This document shows positions 19,888 through 29,319 of a stretch of 35,198 nt of DNA, piece by piece. Origin of the DNA: Isotricha intestinalis (taxonomy: Eukaryota; Ciliophora; Litostomatea; Vestibuliferida; Isotrichidae); NCBI GenBank assembly GCA_023807065.1, contig JAJJLU010000509.1:1-35198 (forward strand). Reading direction: 5' to 3'. The notes under the pieces were generated by a model. The model did no database searches. It saw only the letters and a program-made list of their open reading frames with translations, and had not been told where the DNA came from. A program made the translations under genes and the position numbers. Position 1 is the stretch's first letter; the number at the start of each line of letters is the position of its first letter.

Positions 19888-20958
19888 ATGGAGAATACTA
19901 TTCTATTAGAAGAAAATGACAAAAATTATTTATTTGGATTTGAAATAAAAGAAGAATATTTAACACTCACTGTAAATGTAATAGAAAGAAATTGTGGATT
20001 CTATCAAATTCAAAAGAACTTAGAAGATTGGAAAAAAATCCATATTGTTTTTAATTGCTTCAAAAATTTAAAAAGTATAAAAGATTTTTTGATAAAAGCC
20101 ATAAATAAAAAAGATATTAAAATTAATTTTTCAGAAAAAATGCTTTTAATAAATATTAATATAGAAATTCTATATGAAAATCAAATGATATCAATAGAAT
20201 TAATTCAAAAAGAAATAAACAAAGATGATTTAATATTGAAATTATGTGAAATTATAAAAAACATAAAAAAAGAAAAATCTAAATCTGATATAAACATAAT
20301 AAAGGAATTAGAAAATCAAAAAAATGAAATTAATGTTTTGAAAAGTGAAATAAAAACACTGAATGAAATGATTAATGACTTAAAAAATGTATATGATATT
20401 TTAGAACAAATTAATTTCTATAGTAGTTCTATATTAAAGAATAAAGAAGAAATAGATTTATTGAAATCAGCCATAAAAGAAAGATTAGGAAAAGATATTA
20501 AATATTTCAAAAGATTATATAAAGCATCAACAGATGGGGAAGATCCATCAACATTTCATAAATTATGTGATAATATAGAAAATACAATTTCTTTTGTTAA
20601 AACTGGAGGTTATAGAAGGTTTGGAGGTTTCACTACTCAAACATGGAATCAAGTTAGTTCATATACTAAAACTGATCAACATGCTTTTGTATTTTCTTTG
20701 GATAAATTAAAAATATACCCTTATACTAATAATGGAAGAGCTATTAGATGTGATAATAATTATCATCCAACATTTGGAGTAGGTACTTGTGATTTTAGAT
20801 TATGTGGAAAGCCTTTGACTAGTAAAACTTTATATACTAATCAAACTTCTGGTGATAGAAGCTATAATTATAATGGAGATGGAAATGCTTTATCAGAAGA
20901 TGGAACTGGAAATTGTATTACAACACTTGAAATTGAAGTTTATCAAGTTATTCTATAG
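19888..20958 (+). CDS. Coiled-coil protein with C-terminal TLDc domain
   Basis: This 356-residue protein starts at ATG 19888, two codons behind a TTG. The N-terminal 120 residues form a beta-rich unknown region. A coiled coil spans about 125-195. The C-terminal TLDc-like domain covers about 203-356. It begins YFKRLYKASTDGEDPSTFHK and goes on with the glycine-rich GGYRRFGGFTTQTW and D-x-H-A-F-V-F-S-L. The end is acidic and glycine-rich. TLDc domains occur in oxidation-resistance proteins (OXR1, NCOA7, where they bind the V-ATPase) and, in protists, often behind coiled coils in expanded families. The exact role here is unknown. It lies 65 bp behind the VPS9 gene on the same strand and is not itself duplicated, although it sits between the VPS9 gene and its broken copy. 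Stop TAG. Confidence 0.83.
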   Translation: MENTILLEENDKNYLFGFEIKEEYLTLTVNVIERNCGFYQIQKNLEDWKKIHIVFNCFKNLKSIKDFLIKAINKKDIKINFSEKMLLININIEILYENQMISIELIQKEINKDDLILKLCEIIKNIKKEKSKSDINIIKELENQKNEINVLKSEIKTLNEMINDLKNVYDILEQINFYSSSILKNKEEIDLLKSAIKERLGKDIKYFKRLYKASTDGEDPSTFHKLCDNIENTISFVKTGGYRRFGGFTTQTWNQVSSYTKTDQHAFVFSLDKLKIYPYTNNGRAIRCDNNYHPTFGVGTCDFRLCGKPLTSKTLYTNQTSGDRSYNYNGDGNALSEDGTGNCITTLEIEVYQVIL

Positions 20959-21088
20959 ATTATTATAGTAAATTCAAATATATTTTATTGATTCACCAAA
21001 GCAAAACAATGCCTTCATTTCTTTTATCAGGTAATTCCTTCGAAAAAACAGTTATAATCATGTGAAATCAACTTTGAGTTTATAAAAT

Positions 21089-21480
21089 AATAATATTGAT
21101 CAATAACTAAACTAAGAAATAATTTATTATTAATATTTTCATTATTTAAATTATCTTCATTATTTTCACTTTCATTATCATTATTAATATTATTATTCAT
21201 ATAATCAATATAATATAAAATTTATCATCAGAAAAAACAATAAATCCTTTAATTTTAACACTTCCAAAAAGAGCATATGATTTTTCACTTCTTGAATGAT
21301 TCTATATAAGTTGAATCTCTTGTTGTTGATTTTAAATTTATAGTTTTTGGATTTGGAGATTTTGTTCTTCCTTTTATAAAATGATCTGGTAATTTTGTAT
21401 ATCCTCTTAAACGAACAAAAATTTCAACATTTTCATTTTTACTTTCTTTAGGAAAAATAATATTTGTTGAAAAAGTTTCC
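21089..21480 (-). pseudogene. Broken copy of the kinesin-like gene (two fused fragments)
   Basis: Bases 21089-21296 match 17705-17940, and 21301-21480 match 18304-18483, at roughly 90-95 % identity by eye. The roughly 360 bp between these source blocks, including the P-loop region, is missing. Single-base losses (for example one T of the TTTT near 21222) and altered bases break the frame, and the start codon is lost because the copy diverges exactly at the source ATG. One copy of the 27-bp repeat is present rather than two. Confidence 0.92.
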
Positions 21481-21616
21481 AGTTTAATAAAAAAAAATAA
21501 AATTAAAATATTAAAATACGAAGGAAATCACTTTGATACTTTTTTAAATTGGACAAAAGCTTTGAATTTAGAAATTAAAGATATTATTCAATTTTAATTT
21601 TGGAATTAATATAAAT
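21481..21616 (+). pseudogene. Broken copy of the divergent promoter and VPS9 5' part
   Basis: Bases 21481-21504 match part of the intergenic spacer near 18516-18538. Bases 21505-21616 match 18780-18893, codons about 71-108 of the VPS9 gene. The intervening source DNA, including the VPS9 start codon, is absent. One extra T in TTTTAATTTT shifts the frame. Confidence 0.9.
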
Positions 21617-21620
21617 AAAT

Positions 21621-21800
21621 TTAATTTCTTTTGATTTTATTAATACAATCTTTAGTAAGATCTATAATTTTCATATTTGGAGTTATTTTAAGAGGTAAAC
21701 CTTGAATTAATAAAACATGTAAGTATAATTGTTTAATTAAATCTTCTTCATAACTTATAATATGAATATTTGATCTTTCAATATTATTAATTTCATTTTC
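21621..21800 (-). pseudogene. 3' end of an unrecognised gene inserted in the mosaic
   Basis: This segment has no counterpart in the duplicated source locus. On the minus strand it is open for 59 codons and ends in TAA at 21621-21623. It reads like a real C-terminus, with segments such as SYEEDLIKQLYLHVLLIQ, LPLKITPNMKI and a last KIKRN. No start codon or upstream part is present, and it is bounded exactly by VPS9-derived blocks. It is best read as a captured 3' fragment of a gene encoded elsewhere. I do not recognise the family. Confidence 0.7.
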
Positions 21801-21943
21801 TCTAACAGCTTGTTCTATTTTAGAAAAAGAATTAGTTAAAGGAAATAAAGTAGTTTCAGCTCAAAAAATTGAAGCACAATATATTTCTTTAAATGACTCT
21901 TAAAAATAATAATTTAATTTTTTATATTTAAATTCAAAAAATT
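21801..21943 (+). pseudogene. Broken copy of the VPS9 gene 3' end
   Basis: Bases 21801-21943 match 19721-19862, the last 34 codons, the stop and about 40 bases of 3' flank of the VPS9 gene. I see one difference in the coding part and very few in the flank. The near-identity indicates a recent event, in contrast to the more diverged kinesin-derived part. Confidence 0.92.
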
Positions 21944-22072
21944 ATAAAAATATTTATAAAAAAAATATCTATTTTTATTAAATATACATTAAAATGTTTT
22001 TAACTATATTAATAAAGATTCATATACAAATTTGAATCTTTTATTTATTTATATTATCGCAGTTAAAATCTA

Positions 22073-25000
22073 TTATAATAATATATGAATTAAATCACTA
22101 ATTTTAAACATGATCCAAGATTTAGTTTTAATTCCAATAAATCTAAACAAAGTAATAATAAAAGATATTATTAAAGTGTATAATACATTCATCACAAAAC
22201 TAACAAAAATAGAAAGTGCTAAAATTAATTGAGTGTATTTATATAAATAACAAAAAATAGATAAATAATAAAAATAAAAACAATCTAATAAAAGTACAAT
22301 AATAAAAGATATTGTCCTTTTAATTTTCATAACATCATAAAGATCAGCTAATTTATTTTTAATAATTGTATTTTCTGATATTTTATCTAATTTCCTCATT
22401 AAATATTTTATTTTTCCTCCTGTTGATGTTAATAATAGTTTAATTTTACATAAAAATATTGTAATTAAACTTGCATAAAAACATCTTAAATATTCATTTG
22501 GATAAAAAAATAAAATTTTTCCTTCTTTTTGATTAAATCTATCTGAAATATAATTATCGTAAAAAATAAAAGAATTTGAAAATAAACTTGAAAGAAGATA
22601 ATGAAATAAAATAAAAAATCTTAAATAACTTGAAAAATCTAATGAACGTGAAAAATGAACAGAAAAAATAATTTGTGTATCACAAAAAATATGAATAAAC
22701 ATTTTACAAATATTTCTATTGTCATCATTTATAGCATTAGTATAATCTAATTGATTCAATTCATCTAATGTTAATATTTCTTCTTTATTGTTTTCAAAAA
22801 TTGAAATTTTTTTTTTCACATTTGTATTGATTAAATTTCTATTTGTAACACTTTCAAGATTATTTGAAACTAAAAGATTAATATCATTTTTTTTGTTTTT
22901 ATGATCTAATGTATTTAATTTATTATTCAAAGTTAATTTTTCATTACTTTCTTTTGAATAAACATTATTTACTTCTTCTTTTTCATTTTCATTTTTAACA
23001 GCAATTGTTTCAACAATTGAATTATTTTCTTCAGAAACACGATTAGTATTTAAAGAATTTTGTGAAGATTTCTCATTATTTTTTTTTTTTTTAAATATAT
23101 TTCTAGAATTATTTTGTGATTTTTTATCATTTTCTGATTTTGTTTCAAATTTTTGTGAATTTGTTTCAATATATTTATAAGGATTTAAAATATTTTTATT
23201 TTCATTTTCAGGAATATTATCTTTTTTATTATTTAATGAATTATTTAATTCTTCTTCTTTTTTTGAATTATTATTTAAGGAATTTATAGGTTCTTCTTCT
23301 TTAATTAAATCCTTATTTGATAGATTTTTTATTTCTTTTTGAAATGAATTAGTTTTTGATGAATTATTATTATCATCTTTAATTGAACTTTTACTTAATG
23401 AATTTATAGTTTCTTCTTTAATTGAATTATTATTTGATGAATTTTGGGATTTAATTATATTAGAATTATCTTTTTTGCTTACAGACCCAGAATTTTTAAT
23501 AGAATCATTATTATTTTTATTAGATACATTTGAAGAATCTTTTCTTTCTGCATTTTTCTTTAAAGAAAATGCATTTTTCCCAGATCTAATTGATTCTTCT
23601 TCTTCCTTATTATAAGTAAAATAATTAAAATAATTTTTAAAAGCAGAATTTTTAAATGGTGGATTACACCCAATATCTAAATTTGTTTCATTATAAAAAA
23701 TATAAAAAATAATTTCAGCAAAAGTTCCTATAATAATAAAATAAATAGTATAAGTATGTTTAAAATCTTTTAATAATACCTTCCAACATTTTATAATATC
23801 ATTATTAAATTTTGTTAATTTTTTGGGAAAATTTACTGATTGATTATAATAAATAATATTATCAAAATTTAAATTTTTCTTTTTTAATATTGTCCCATTA
23901 CATTCACAAATAATAAAATTAGTTAAATTATCAATTCCTTTAAAATTACATCCTTCATAACAAAAAGAAATATTTTTAAAAAAATATTCTCTTCTATTTT
24001 TAAGAGTCATATCTTTATTAGATAAAGAAAATCTCGTACATTTATCATTATAAAAATCACTTTCTGCTTCATAAATATTATAATTCTTTTCTTTTAAAAT
24101 TTTAAAATAAAAATCTAAACAAATATTTTCTTCTTGATTGTAATTAATAGGATATATTTCATAAATAATATTATTTTCACAAGAATCTAATGTAAGTTCA
24201 TTATTTTCTTTATCAAAAATTTTATATTTAATATTTGAAATTGGATAATTATTATTATTAAAAGTAATTTGAGAAATATATATTGAATTTTCATTATCTA
24301 AATTATAATTAGAAATTAATGATTCTTCACATTCTTTAGAATAAATTTGGGGAGAATTACTTTCAGAAGTTATATTAAGTGAAAAAAGATATTTTGTAAA
24401 TTTACATTCATCACTTTCAATTTGAATAAAACCAACTTCAGAAACATCTATTTTATTTAATAAATCAAAATTTAATATCATTTCTTTTTCTTTAATATTA
24501 CTTTTATATATTGCTTGATTATAATTAAATAAAGATAAATATTCATTAAATGGAATACAATTTCCGTTTTCTAAAATATAATTATCTCGACAAGAAGTAC
24601 AATATTGTGTATTTTCATCTCCTAATTTTTCACATGTTTTACAATTAATATAACAATTAATAACATTTATTTCAATTTTACATAAATCACTTGGTGTTTG
24701 AAAATTAACATTATTTATTTCATAATTTATTCCTTCATATAATTGATTTATTGAAGATGATTCATCTTCTTTAATTAGAAAATAATATATAGTATCTTTT
24801 ATTATTGGGCTTGAACATTCATATTTCAATGAATTTGATAAATGCGTTTTACAATTAATTATTTGATTTAAAGAATCAAAACATATAAGATTATTATTGT
24901 TATTTGCAATTTTTATTTTATAATATAAATAAATTGTATCTCCAGTTAAATCAAATAAATTTATTTGGGTTATTGAATAAACTCTTATATTTAACTTTTT

Positions 25001-26206
25001 ATTTATACAATTAGGCCTTTTAAATGAAAAGAAATATAAATGCTTATTGTTACTATTATTAATTGTAAAAGTAAAAAAAATTTGCCAAAAAGTGGATGAA
25101 GATATTAATTGTGGATAATATTCAATTTGATTTGTAATATCATTAAATGTATAATAAAAATTATTTAAAGTAAGATCAACATAATAGAGTTGTTGTATAT
25201 TAATTAAATAAAGAGAATGATAAAATTTTTTTTGATGAGTTAGTAAATTTTCTTTATCAAAATAAATGTAAACTATAATACTTTTATCATTTATTTTTGC
25301 TGATTCAACTTCTAAAATATTTCCATAATCTTCTCCAATTTCTAAATAAAGATATTTATAAAGAATTAAATTATTATCTTTAGGAATAAAACTATCAATT
25401 TCTATTATACTATCTTTCATTAAACTGATTGTATAAAAGAAAGTTTCATTAAATTTTTTAAATATTGTATAAATAATTTTAGGATCACCATTTATATTAC
25501 TTTTATATTTTACTTCAAAATTAAATAAATTAATATTTTCAATTTTACTATATATTTGGAAAAAAATTTCATATCCGTTTATTTTACCAGAACTACAATA
25601 AATATTATGATAAAAATTTGAAAAAATACAATTAAATAATTTTGTATTAGTGAGAGTATTTTCAAATATTTTTAAATTATAAGTAACCATTGAAGATAAA
25701 TAATTTATATTATCAAACACTTTAACGATATATTTACGATTTGTAAGATATGAAATAATTAAAGTTTTATCATTTGATAAAGCAATTGAACATTTAGTTT
25801 TTATATTATCATTTTCATCTAAAAGTATTTTTTTTATTGAATTTGAAGAATGATCGTAAAAAATAATATAAGAATTATCATCGTTATTAAAAGTCACACA
25901 AGCTTTAATATAATATAAATTATCTATTTTGATAGATGGGGATTCTTTTTTATTTAATGTTTGATGTTCTAAAAAAGAATTAATACTGGATGAATGGGAA
26001 CTTAATTCATAATTTATTGAAAAATTATAGGAATATTCACCTTCTGAAAGAAAATAAATAGTTTCTTCATTCACTTGAATGCCTTCAATAGGTTTAAATG
26101 AATCACTATTTGGAAAAGAAGAAATGTTTATATTTCTAAATATTGAATTAGTTATTTTGATAAAAGTTAATAATACAAATATTTTATTAGAAAATAAATA
26201 TTTCAT
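22073..26206 (-). CDS. Large surface membrane protein (paralogue of 4370-8836)
   Basis: The frame is open from a TTG at 26311, but the first ATG (26206) is directly followed by a typical signal peptide (MKYLFSNKIFVLLTFIKI), so I start there; 1377 residues. A beta-rich extracellular region covers about 25-500. A short Cys block at about 505-550 (NCYINCKTCEKLG ... CTSCRDNY) replaces the long Cys-rich array of its paralogue. The conserved FC block lies at about 719-752 (FFKNISFCYEGCNFKG), and a membrane helix at about 812-840. A very long Ser/Asn/Lys/Glu low-complexity cytosolic region (850-1150) follows, then a C-terminal module of about four helices (1168-1372) containing YLSIFCYLYKYTQ, comparable to YVSAFCSVYINTQ in the other protein. 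Single exon. Function unknown; cell-surface location is inferred. Confidence 0.82.
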   Translation of the reverse strand: MKYLFSNKIFVLLTFIKITNSIFRNINISSFPNSDSFKPIEGIQVNEETIYFLSEGEYSYNFSINYELSSHSSSINSFLEHQTLNKKESPSIKIDNLYYIKACVTFNNDDNSYIIFYDHSSNSIKKILLDENDNIKTKCSIALSNDKTLIISYLTNRKYIVKVFDNINYLSSMVTYNLKIFENTLTNTKLFNCIFSNFYHNIYCSSGKINGYEIFFQIYSKIENINLFNFEVKYKSNINGDPKIIYTIFKKFNETFFYTISLMKDSIIEIDSFIPKDNNLILYKYLYLEIGEDYGNILEVESAKINDKSIIVYIYFDKENLLTHQKKFYHSLYLINIQQLYYVDLTLNNFYYTFNDITNQIEYYPQLISSSTFWQIFFTFTINNSNNKHLYFFSFKRPNCINKKLNIRVYSITQINLFDLTGDTIYLYYKIKIANNNNNLICFDSLNQIINCKTHLSNSLKYECSSPIIKDTIYYFLIKEDESSSINQLYEGINYEINNVNFQTPSDLCKIEINVINCYINCKTCEKLGDENTQYCTSCRDNYILENGNCIPFNEYLSLFNYNQAIYKSNIKEKEMILNFDLLNKIDVSEVGFIQIESDECKFTKYLFSLNITSESNSPQIYSKECEESLISNYNLDNENSIYISQITFNNNNYPISNIKYKIFDKENNELTLDSCENNIIYEIYPINYNQEENICLDFYFKILKEKNYNIYEAESDFYNDKCTRFSLSNKDMTLKNRREYFFKNISFCYEGCNFKGIDNLTNFIICECNGTILKKKNLNFDNIIYYNQSVNFPKKLTKFNNDIIKCWKVLLKDFKHTYTIYFIIIGTFAEIIFYIFYNETNLDIGCNPPFKNSAFKNYFNYFTYNKEEEESIRSGKNAFSLKKNAERKDSSNVSNKNNNDSIKNSGSVSKKDNSNIIKSQNSSNNNSIKEETINSLSKSSIKDDNNNSSKTNSFQKEIKNLSNKDLIKEEEPINSLNNNSKKEEELNNSLNNKKDNIPENENKNILNPYKYIETNSQKFETKSENDKKSQNNSRNIFKKKKNNEKSSQNSLNTNRVSEENNSIVETIAVKNENEKEEVNNVYSKESNEKLTLNNKLNTLDHKNKKNDINLLVSNNLESVTNRNLINTNVKKKISIFENNKEEILTLDELNQLDYTNAINDDNRNICKMFIHIFCDTQIIFSVHFSRSLDFSSYLRFFILFHYLLSSLFSNSFIFYDNYISDRFNQKEGKILFFYPNEYLRCFYASLITIFLCKIKLLLTSTGGKIKYLMRKLDKISENTIIKNKLADLYDVMKIKRTISFIIVLLLDCFYFYYLSIFCYLYKYTQLILALSIFVSFVMNVLYTLIISFIITLFRFIGIKTKSWIMFKISDLIHILL

Positions 26207-26482
26207 TTTGTTTTTATTTACATAATAAAATTGTTCAAATAACTTATTATGTGAATTATTATAATTTTTTTGTTTTATTTGAAATATAAATCGATCATCA
26301 AAATTTATCAATTAAAATAATTTTTTTTTATCTTTTTTATTTTTAATTATGATTTTTCAATATCAGAAAAAAGAATTAACTCTATAATAATAAATAAAAA
26401 AAAATTATTTTAAAACAAAAAAAATTTTATGACGATTTAATATTATATAACAGCTCTTCATATAATATATATTTAATAATTT

Positions 26483-28342
26483 TTATTTATTTGATCCTGC
26501 TCTAGTAAAATAAATTTTAGTTGTTTTAATTTTAATTTTACTATCACAACTACTATTAGCATCTCTACTTAAAGTTTCTTGTTCTTCTTCATCACTTTCA
26601 TTTTCCAATTCCAAAAGTCTTTTTTTTCCAATAAATTCATTTTTAAATTTACAACCTTCTTTTTCATAAAATAATAAACTTTTATCGACTTTACTTTGAA
26701 TAAATAACTTATTAAAATATTCTTTTAAATTAAGTAAATTATCTTTTAGATCATAATATTTATCAATAATTTCTTTTAAATTTTTTTCTTCATTTCCAGG
26801 ATTCATAATTCCATTAATCATCTTTTCAGGAGTTAAATTATTATCATTAATAACAATAAGAATATTACTAATAACCATATTTTTATGTAAAATATCTAAA
26901 ATTCTATTTCTAACAATTAAAGCATCATATAATATATTAATGTCTCCTTTAATAGAAATATAAAAAGCTATTAATTTCAATAATTTATCATATCTAGTGC
27001 ATCTTGTACAAAAACATTGACCTGTACAATAAGGACATAACCAATCATTTTTATTTTTTATATCTTCACCTAAAGTATCGTATGATCCTTTTAAACAAAA
27101 ATTACAGAAAAATCTTTTACATTGACATGGATTTTCTTTATCTTTTGTTACTTCAATAAATTCATTTGTATTTCCTTCAAAATCTCTTATAATTAAACTT
27201 TTATATTCTAAATGAAATAATTTATAAATATATTCTTACTTCTTATTACAGTTGTTCCATTAACACAAAAACTTTTTATTGGTCTTTGACACATTTTATT
27301 TCCAAATAAATGAGATTTACATTGTATAATAACTTCACTTGGTTTTCTTTGTTTACAATGATGACAATAATCATATTTAATTTCGATTTTTTTAGCAACT
27401 TGAATTTCTTCTTTTTTTAAATTAGTTTTTATTTTAATATTATTATTTGATCCTGTATTATAATATAAATGAGTTTTTTCTTGAAATAAATCATAAACAC
27501 TAATACTATTTGAAGGATCTCTAAAACTAATTAAATCTTCATATTCACTTTCTGATAATTTAATAGATTGCATATTTTCTGTTGGATCAAATGTTACTAT
27601 ATATTTATTTTCATTATTATTATTTTTTTCTTTCTTTATTCCACAAATTGATTCTGCAATTTGTTTCATTTGTAAACTATATATTTGATTAATTAAATTA
27701 TCATATTGTTGTTGTTTTATTTTCGGTGAATCTAAATCAATTTCTTCTTTTGGTAATTGATTTATTTTTTTTTTTGATATATATTGTATTTTGGAAAGAT
27801 TATTTAAATTAATTTGTTCTATTTGAATAAGTTTATTTTTTAAAAAATTAATTTCTTCTTCAAAATTATTATTTTCATAACAATTTAATAACCAATCACT
27901 TTTATCTAAATAAACATTACATCCAAATAATTTTGTAACAAACTCAGGATTATTTTTTTCTTTATTAAATATAATAAAATGGAAAAAATAAAAAAAATAG
28001 TATTCTTACTTATTTTTTGTTCTAAATATTTTCCAGAAAAAGTTAAGAAATTTTTAGGAAATCCTGTTCCTGAATAAATAGAATCATTTTCTGGAACTAT
28101 AAATATAAAAATAATATAAATTATATTTTAATTTAATTAATCTTACCATGTTGAGAAAATAATGAAATAAGATGGCTTATTTCATAAGGATTTAATTTGT
28201 ATTTTTTGGAAAATTCATATTCATTAATGCTTTTCCAAAATTTTTTCATGTTAAAAGGATGTGATATATTAATTTGAGTCTGTGGTGATTCTTTTTTTTT
28301 GTCTTCTTCAAATTCTTGAATTATTTGGGATTTTATACTCAT
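26483..28342 (-). CDS. CDCA7-type zinc-finger protein (zf-4CXXC_R1), four exons
   Basis: Joining 28342-28147, 28096-28010, 27959-27240 and 27207-26483 gives 575 residues. Introns of 50, 50 and 32 nt start GTAAG, end AG and are all phase 1. Residues about 293-410 form the CDCA7/MAOA-repressor-R1 zinc finger. They include CHHCKQRKPSEVIIQC, the KRFFCNFCLKGSYDTLGEDI turn, WLCPYCTGQCFCTRC and RYDKL at the end; this unit is only continuous after splicing the third intron. CDCA7 recruits the HELLS/LSH remodeller to nucleosomes and supports DNA methylation maintenance in animals and plants. What it does in this organism is unknown. The N-terminal 290 residues are not recognised. The tail after 490 is acidic (ESDEEEQE) then basic. 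Confidence 0.88.
27208..27239 (-). other. Intron 3 of the CDCA7-like gene (32 nt)
   Basis: GTAAGAATAT... to ...TTTCATTTAG, phase 1. It lies inside the zinc-finger domain; splicing restores the Cys pattern exactly. Confidence 0.93.
27960..28009 (-). other. Intron 2 of the CDCA7-like gene (50 nt)
   Basis: GTAAGAATACT... to ...TTAATAAAG, phase 1. The acceptor is an unusual AAAG without a pyrimidine directly before it, but it is the only AG that keeps the long downstream frame. Confidence 0.75.
28097..28146 (-). other. Intron 1 of the CDCA7-like gene (50 nt)
   Basis: GTAAGATT... to ...TTTATAG, phase 1. Without removal the frame stops three codons later. Removal gives a continuous SQHVPENDS. Confidence 0.85.
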
Positions 28343-29319
28343 TATTTATATAAAAATATTCAAAGTTTTAACATTTTTTTTAAACACTTTATTAGAAAAA
28401 AAATTTATTTTATATTCGGTTTTATCTATGTTTTATTTTGGTTTTTTATTGGATTTTATTGTTATTTCTTCATTTTAGATTTTATTTCTTTAGAATTGTT
28501 TATAAGATTTTATTGAGAATAATTCTTTTGAAGGATAAATTCAAAAATTAAATTTAATTTCTATAAGAATTTCTTTAATTTTTTAAATATAAACAATTTT
28601 ATTATGAAAAAATATATGGGCAATTAAAGATAAGAAGATTATTATAATGTAATCTTTAACTTGTTTTTGTATTTTTTCTTTTTATTCTTTTTAAATATAT
28701 TACCGCACTTTAATAAATTAATATAATAGCAATTATAAAAAATTTTTATTAATATAAAGTTTATTAATATAACTGATTAATTTTTTTGAAATATAAAAAT
28801 TTAATATATGTTTTTAAACTATTTATCTTTAAAATATTTTGAAAATATTAATTTAGAATATAGTTTATGACACAATTGTTTTTTCCATATTTTAATTATT
28901 TTTTATTTCTTTCATATTCTATTTTTTCTTAAATTCTTTTATTATAATCTTCTAAATTATTTTGTTTAAATCTTTTTTCATAAACTATATTTCATTGATT
29001 ATTAGTTATTTTAGTTATTTAATAGTTACTTTACTTTGTTTTTTTTTAACTCAATTCTTCTTTTTTTAAACTAGGATTTTTAATTTTATTATTAAAACTC
29101 TTTTTCTGATTTACGAGAATATCTTTTCAAATAAAAAATTATGAATGAATATATTTTGTTTCAAAAAAAAAAAGAAAATAATAAATTAATTAAAAAGAAA
29201 TAAAATAAAAACATTTTTAAAAAAATCAGAATTTTTTAAATAAAAAAACTTTTAAAAAAAATAATATACTATAAATAAACAATTAATCAAATATACAAAA
29301 AAAAAACAAAAAAAAAAAA
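28343..29319. other. Gene-less stretch between CDCA7-like and phosphagen-kinase genes
   Basis: Nearly 1 kb without a supportable gene. Short plus-strand frames next to the CDCA7-like start are hydrophobic noise. A minus-strand frame at about 28610-29080 looks lysine-rich but has many TAA stops and one TGA. A 13-bp inverted repeat (28858-28870 with 28978-28990) may be chance. Confidence 0.45.

Larger units (their letters stand above)
20959..22072. other. Gene-free block of mosaic pseudogene pieces
   Basis: No intact gene. Bases 21089-21943 are direct-order copies of pieces of the locus at 17705-19862, joined by deletions, with one segment from an unrelated gene. These are listed separately. 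The flanks 20959-21088 and 21944-22072 hold nothing I recognise, although 20980-21060 is less AT-rich than ordinary intergenic DNA and may be a further gene scrap. Confidence 0.8.

Noticed and set aside
28316..28516. Plus-strand 66-codon frame, Phe/Tyr-rich
   Set aside because: It overlaps the start of the CDCA7-like gene on the other strand, and its composition is that of translated T-rich leader sequence.
28858..28990. Perfect 13-bp inverted repeat about 107 bp apart (ATATAGTTTATGA), possible transposon ends
   Set aside because: In a 1-kb region of this composition such a match is expected about once in a few regions. No coding capacity or target duplication lies around it.
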